NCBI GenBank assembly: GCA_905221615.1
Contig: CAJNDT010002913.1
Location: 186,001 to 250,000, forward strand
Direction of reading: 5' to 3'
Origin: Symbiodinium sp. CCMP2592
Lineage: Eukaryota > Sar > Dinophyceae > Suessiales > Symbiodiniaceae
DNA length: 64,000 bases
Shown here: positions 61,791 to 64,000 of the stretch, in pieces
Position numbering within the stretch: position 1 is the first letter of the stretch
Layout of the letters: each line of letters opens with the position of its first letter
Translations under genes and position numbers: made by a program
Notes under the pieces: generated by a model
What the model saw: the letters and a program-made list of their open reading frames with translations, nothing else
Database searches by the model: none
What the model was told of the DNA's origin: nothing

Positions 61791-62298
61791 CAGTATAGTA
61801 TACGTTTACAGGATTTTACAAAGACATCTTATATACTACAAACTCCCACCCCTGCATTTCGCAGGAGGGCCGTGAGCCTGAGAGTTGGAAGGATGTGTTG
61901 GTGCTTAGACTCGTAAAAAACCCTTAAACCCTTAACCCAGAGCGGGTTGTTTCGTTCTAGTTCAGTTTTGGGTATAGGTTTTCTTTTTTTTTGAACCCTC
62001 TTTTCTCCCTGCCTGAGTTAGGTTGGTATAGGGCTTTTAGAGTGTAGGGTAAAATTCGTAACCTTGGGCTCCTCACGCACTTCGACAACGAGCTGTCGCC
62101 AGCTGACCTGCCAGTTCATGGGGATAGTATAGGGTTTAGGGTTTAGGGTTTAGGGTAGGGCCTTGTTGGAATAGGGTTTGGGGTGCATGATTAAGGCCCC
62201 TACAGTAGGATTTCGGGCTCAAGGGCCTCAATGACTAGAATAGTGTTTTGGGATACACAGCCGTATAGTTGAATCAGGTTTTGAGGTACACAGCAGTA

Positions 62299-62400
62299 TA
62301 CCCATAGGCCCCAACGTAGTTCCTTTTTGGGATTACCTTATAGGATTCTAAATATGAACCCCAAAAAGGAACTACTTTGGGGCCTTAGGGCCTTAGGGTA
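62299..62400. mobile_element. Palindromic element, family C
   Basis: TACCCATAGGCCCCAACGTAG and GGGGCCTTAGGGCCTTAGGGTA, with the end of the second arm (GGGCCTTA) duplicated. Confidence 0.9.
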
Positions 62401-62407
62401 AATACAG

Positions 62408-62515
62408 GAACTTGAAGGGGCCACGACAACCAACTATTCCGACCTCTCTGCCAGGGTTGGGGCTGTTCGCCCTACCCCAGACCCCCTCACTATAGCTCTG
62501 GAATCTGAGCTGTAA
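62408..62515 (+). CDS. Terminal exon directly after a C element
   Basis: Acceptor AAATACAG starts a 36-codon frame ELEGATTTNYSDLSARVGAV then RPTPDPLTIALESEL and a TAA. The acceptor is seven bases after the C arm. The upstream exon was not found. Confidence 0.55.
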   Translation, partial: ELEGATTTNYSDLSARVGAVRPTPDPLTIALESEL

Positions 62516-62718
62516 TGATAATTACCCCGCCCCTGAAATTGACATGTAGATTCTCACCCTCTACGCTTGAGGAGGGTCTCTGCAGCTCGATGCACGACCT
62601 ACCGACCCCAGCAACAGCCAAACTGGAGGCTCGACCCACTCGAAGCTTCGAAACCCTCCGCTCTCCATGCAAAGCACACCCTACCTTAATCGCTATGATG
62701 AGGATCCACCAGCAAAAG

Positions 62719-62966
62719 TTAGACCTCTAGTAGTCTAGTAGACAGAAAGGGTGTGCCTTTCATTGTCCCAAACCTTCGATCCATCTTGCCTCCCAGGTGA
62801 AGGGCAAACTCCACTCCAGCGGCGGCCCGTCGTGGCGCCACCAGCTGACGCCGCTTCCCCAGCGGGTCCTGGGACAGCGATATTTGCATGTTGAGAGCAT
62901 TTCTAGGGGTTTTAGTTAGGGTCAGTTCACCCAAACTCAGGATAAATAACACTTTATCAACCCCTC
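62719..62966 (-). CDS. Terminal exon directly after a D element
   Basis: 82 codons start at the D-element end CAACAGTAG as acceptor: VDKVLFILSLGELTLTKTPR, ISLSQDPLGKRRQLVAPRRA, VEFALHLGGKMDRRFGTMKG, to a TAA. Length fits 2 + 82 codons. No family recognised. Confidence 0.55.
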
Positions 62967-62967
62967 C

Positions 62968-63072
62968 TACTGTTGATGATATAAATCCTGCATTACCCTA
63001 AGGACCCTAAACTATGGGAATTATGGTATATTCCTTATAATGGGAAATGCAGGATTTTTACCATCAGCAGTA
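62968..63072. mobile_element. Family D palindrome, probable intron end
   Basis: TACTGTTGATGATATAAATCC and GATTTTTACCATCAGCAGTA. On the minus strand its end is the acceptor of exon 62719-62966. Confidence 0.8.
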
Positions 63073-63156
63073 GAATACCCTTAAGCCCTCAAGCCTTGGG
63101 CAGTGTGGATTTGCGGGGACCTAAAAACCTGAAAACATAGGTTCCAAGAACCCTGT

Positions 63157-63210
63157 TACCCTAAGGCCCCAAAGTAGTTCCTTTTGGGGGTTCATATTTA
63201 GAATCCTATA
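63157..63210. mobile_element. Half copy of family C
   Basis: The left arm and half of the core are present (TACCCTAAGGCCCCAAAGTAG to AGAATCCTATA). The right arm is absent. Confidence 0.8.
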
Positions 63211-63720
63211 ACTTAGATGTTTAGTGGAAGGGCGAAAAAAAGGAAATCCTTTTTTATGCTTTTGTGGTGCCAATGCCTCAACCAGGACAACTAAATAACC
63301 ACAGTTAAGGATTGGATTGTTCTGAATTTAGGTATCATGGGGTTATTAATAAATAAAAACCGTGGTCGATAAACTTGATAGTCATTGGTGCTCAGTAGTA
63401 GCTTTTGCACACCTGTAGTCCGCACAGAAAACTCACACGCATTTTTTCCCCTGCCCCTGGTGGCATGGGGTGAGCCGCCAGAACCTGCCAGAAAGCTCCT
63501 GCCGCATGGCCAAAATTGCATTCGGGTTTAGGGTTTAGGGGTGTAGAGAATTAATTTAAATTTTGAGGCCTGGGAGGTGGACTAGCAGCAAATTTGGGGT
63601 GAGGTTCCGGACTTAGGGGCCTAAGTCTCAAGACAGCAAGGAAAGCCTACACCTTAAAGCTTGAATCACTCTCATGGGTAATCTGAGTTGTGGCTTCGAT
63701 GTGGGGAGAACGTTTCTGTG
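63211..63720. other. Stretch without a supported gene
   Basis: A short TTTAGGG tract near 63525 and no convincing frame. Confidence 0.5.
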
Positions 63721-63847
63721 GCGAGCTTGGGGCTTCGAGGTCGAGGGCCTATGGCGAGCTTGGGGCTTCGAGGTCGAGGGCCTATGGCGAGCTTGGGGCT
63801 TCGAGGTCGAGGGCCTATGGCGAGCTTGGGGCTTCGAGGTCGAGGGC
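63721..63847. repeat. 33-bp minisatellite, four copies
   Basis: The unit GCGAGCTTGGGGCTTCGAGG plus 13 bp repeats almost perfectly. 33 bp keeps frame, so several frames show 11-residue repeats. Confidence 0.95.
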
Positions 63848-64000
63848 AGAAGTGGGAAGCTTGTCACTTTCGAACAGGCTTATCATTTAATGGCAAAGGC
63901 TTTAGGGTTTGGGTTTAGGGCTTAGGGTTTAGGGTTCGAAAGCTGTGTAAGCGCGCGAATAATAATAAGTTACATTTAAGCGGATAATTTACACGCTGTT

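Overview
The window is nuclear DNA of a eukaryotic alga, most likely a dinoflagellate of the Suessiales/Symbiodiniaceae type. The evidence is: TTTAGGG-type telomere-like repeats scattered everywhere; exons of about 25-250 bp on both strands; introns that read as GT-AG or GA-AG (GA and GC donors are known in Symbiodinium-like dinoflagellates); a non-LTR retroelement; a tyrosine-recombinase-like fragment of a kind common in dinoflagellate genomes; and very abundant microsatellites. No rRNA, tRNA or CRISPR was recognised. Genus is not determined.

The main result is that the window carries at least ten families (called B, C, C2, D, E, F, G, H, J, K here) of short palindromic elements, about 50-140 bp with terminal inverted repeats (TIRs). 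Many copies sit exactly between short coding segments. Their ends supply the splice sites, and the reading frame continues across the join. I resolved 18 such introns by hand. Examples are J at 8246-8295 and 19335-19403 (GT-AG), F/B/H in one four-exon gene at 24780-25496, C at 32825-32932 and 45489-45586 (GA-AG), D at 14490-14589 (GA-AG), E at 48569-48658 (GT-AG) and K at 5276-5395 (GA-AG). This is what introners (intron-generating, MITE-like transposons) look like, here with many families side by side. Other copies are nested in each other or lie in long non-coding stretches.

Layout. 0-34 kb: many small exons from several genes on both strands, separated by palindromic elements, microsatellites and eroded telomere-like repeats. 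34.0-43.1 kb: one minus-strand non-LTR retroelement region holding a coiled-coil ORF1, an AP-like endonuclease, a reverse transcriptase with a YQDD box, and an unexplained 1384-residue Ser/Thr/Trp/Arg-Ser-rich ORF before a poly(A). It is broken by an in-frame TGA and a 10-bp duplication. 43.2-57.1 kb and 59.3-64 kb: more small exons and elements. 57.1-59.1 kb: an AT-rich island with compact small ORFs, including a DUF5754-like viral protein and a repeated promoter-like motif. It is probably a decayed insert from an algal DNA virus or polinton-like virus.

Exon models were made by eye from frame, splice dinucleotides and protein-like composition. No transcript or database check was possible, and most exons have no recognised function. 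For short exons the product cannot be named. I describe what is visible and give no function.
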